Origin: JAGWRI01 sp035700805
Lineage (GTDB): Bacteria; Gemmatimonadota; Gemmatimonadetes; Gemmatimonadales; Gemmatimonadaceae
NCBI GenBank assembly: GCA_035700805.1
Contig: DASSOG010000015.1
Location: 3,721 to 67,720, forward strand
DNA length: 64,000 nucleotides
Direction: 5' to 3'
Made by a program: the position numbers and the translations under genes. The notes beneath the pieces are model-generated. The model did no database searches, was not told where the DNA came from, and was given only the letters and a program-made list of their open reading frames with translations. Shown one piece after another: positions 62,584-64,000 of this stretch (positions are counted from its first letter, which is position 1; the number at the start of each line of letters is the position of its first letter).

Positions 62584-62859
62584 TGGAGGCGGTGGAGGGG
62601 AGCGGGGTGGGGGTAAGAATTCTTGGTGGACCGCCTTGACGGATGGTGGTACGGCAGGTTAAGGTTATAGGCTGTCGTCGACAGGCGACATTCAAGCTGA
62701 TTGACAACTGAATTGGGAAGATGGATGTGCGAGGCGAACTCGGTGAATCGGCACACGTTTAGGGTGTCGAGGAGAGTTCAAACCTGAACATATCTGTGAT
62801 TCGGACACGCTGTCTACGCGACAGCGTGGGCAGCGTATTCGAGGAGAGCTGAATTAAAC
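62584..62859 (+). promoter_or_regulatory. 16S rRNA leader with promoter and hairpins
   Basis: The 276-bp stretch before 16S has no gene. A promoter-like TTGACG (62636-62641), 18 bp, TAAGGT (62660-62665) is the best rRNA promoter candidate. TTGACAACTGAAT at 62701-62713 resembles rRNA leader/boxA-adjacent sequence. A 9-bp hairpin CACGCTGTC/GACAGCGTG with loop TACGC is at 62806-62828, and CGAGGAGAG is repeated at 62768-62776 and 62840-62848. These are probably processing and antitermination elements. Confidence 0.6.

Positions 62860-64000
<1,141 letters not shown>

Noticed and set aside
62701..62730. TTGACA at 62701 as a second rRNA promoter
   Set aside because: No -10 at 16-19 bp; the sequence TTGACAACTGAAT is more like the conserved rRNA leader element found near boxA.

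Overview
The window is high-GC chromosomal DNA from a diderm, LPS-type bacterium, most probably a member of Gemmatimonadota. The partial 16S rRNA at the right end reads like that phylum. Gene content agrees: outer-membrane LPS functions (LptE, LpxH-type hydrolase, heptose-1-phosphate adenylyltransferase) sit beside GatCAB, BshA (bacillithiol), HrcA/CIRCE-type control of groESL and a Bacteroidetes-type GlmU-like protein. Coding density is very high, and genes typically overlap by the ATGA/GTGA type or by 10-30 nt. I saw no insertion sequence, prophage, CRISPR array or conjugative gene, so this is mainly core genome. Only the left 3.7 kb has an accessory flavour.

Layout. 0.1-3.7 kb: a DsbA-like thioredoxin-fold protein, a small secreted protein and an orphan MacB/FtsX-type permease. 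3.7-4.8 kb: two tRNA-Ser genes and a DUF3108 protein whose 3' end runs antisense into one of them. 4.9-9.0 kb: pyrR-pyrB-pyrC and a coiled-coil/zinc-ribbon protein. 9.0-12.2 kb: rpsT, then an M50 protease with scpA-scpB-rluB. 12.2-20.2 kb: a MoxR/DUF58/Bat (aerotolerance-type) operon with BatB-BatC and BatD-TPR-SH3 fusions. 20.2-26.4 kb: mutL, miaA, bshA, uppP, birA, coaX. 26.4-28.7 kb: groES-groEL behind a CIRCE operator. 28.7-32.5 kb (minus strand): a roadblock protein, a single-domain response regulator, ManC, a GlmU-like nucleotidyltransferase/acyltransferase and a WalJ-like hydrolase. 32.6-40.0 kb: lipoprotein, serS, uvrD/pcrA, gatC-gatA-gatB. 40.0-41.5 kb (minus): a zinc-phospholipase-C-like protein and a membrane coiled-coil protein. 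41.7-43.7 kb: murA with Asp at the fosfomycin-target Cys position, and pgeF. 43.8-53.8 kb: rimP-nusA-ylxQ-infB-rbfA-truB-ribF, then secD-secF. 53.8-56.9 kb: tatD, ridA, selD, tRNA-Sec and a membrane protein. 56.9-62.3 kb: murI, lpxH, ybgC, an envelope lipoprotein, lptE, heptose adenylyltransferase, rph, rdgB. 62.3-64.0 kb: tRNA-Pro, tRNA-Arg, tRNA-Lys and the start of a 16S rRNA gene.

The genes form functional blocks: pyrimidine synthesis, chromosome segregation (ScpAB), translation and ribosome maturation, protein export, and envelope building (MurA, MurI, UppP, LpxH, LptE, heptose activation). Reading the intergenic gaps by eye gives a recurrent promoter type: TTGAC-like -35, usually 17 bp spacer, and a -10 that is often TACNTT rather than TATAAT. 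Some of these promoters sit so close to a start codon that the transcript would be leaderless (mutL, uvrD, lpxH). No single undescribed machine stands out. The best leads are the terminator in the rimP-nusA leader, the promoter/leaderless pattern, selD-tRNA-Sec linkage, the Asp-type MurA, the Bat fusions, and the roadblock/response-regulator/nucleotide-sugar operon. All functional calls are read from protein sequence by eye; no database search was run.
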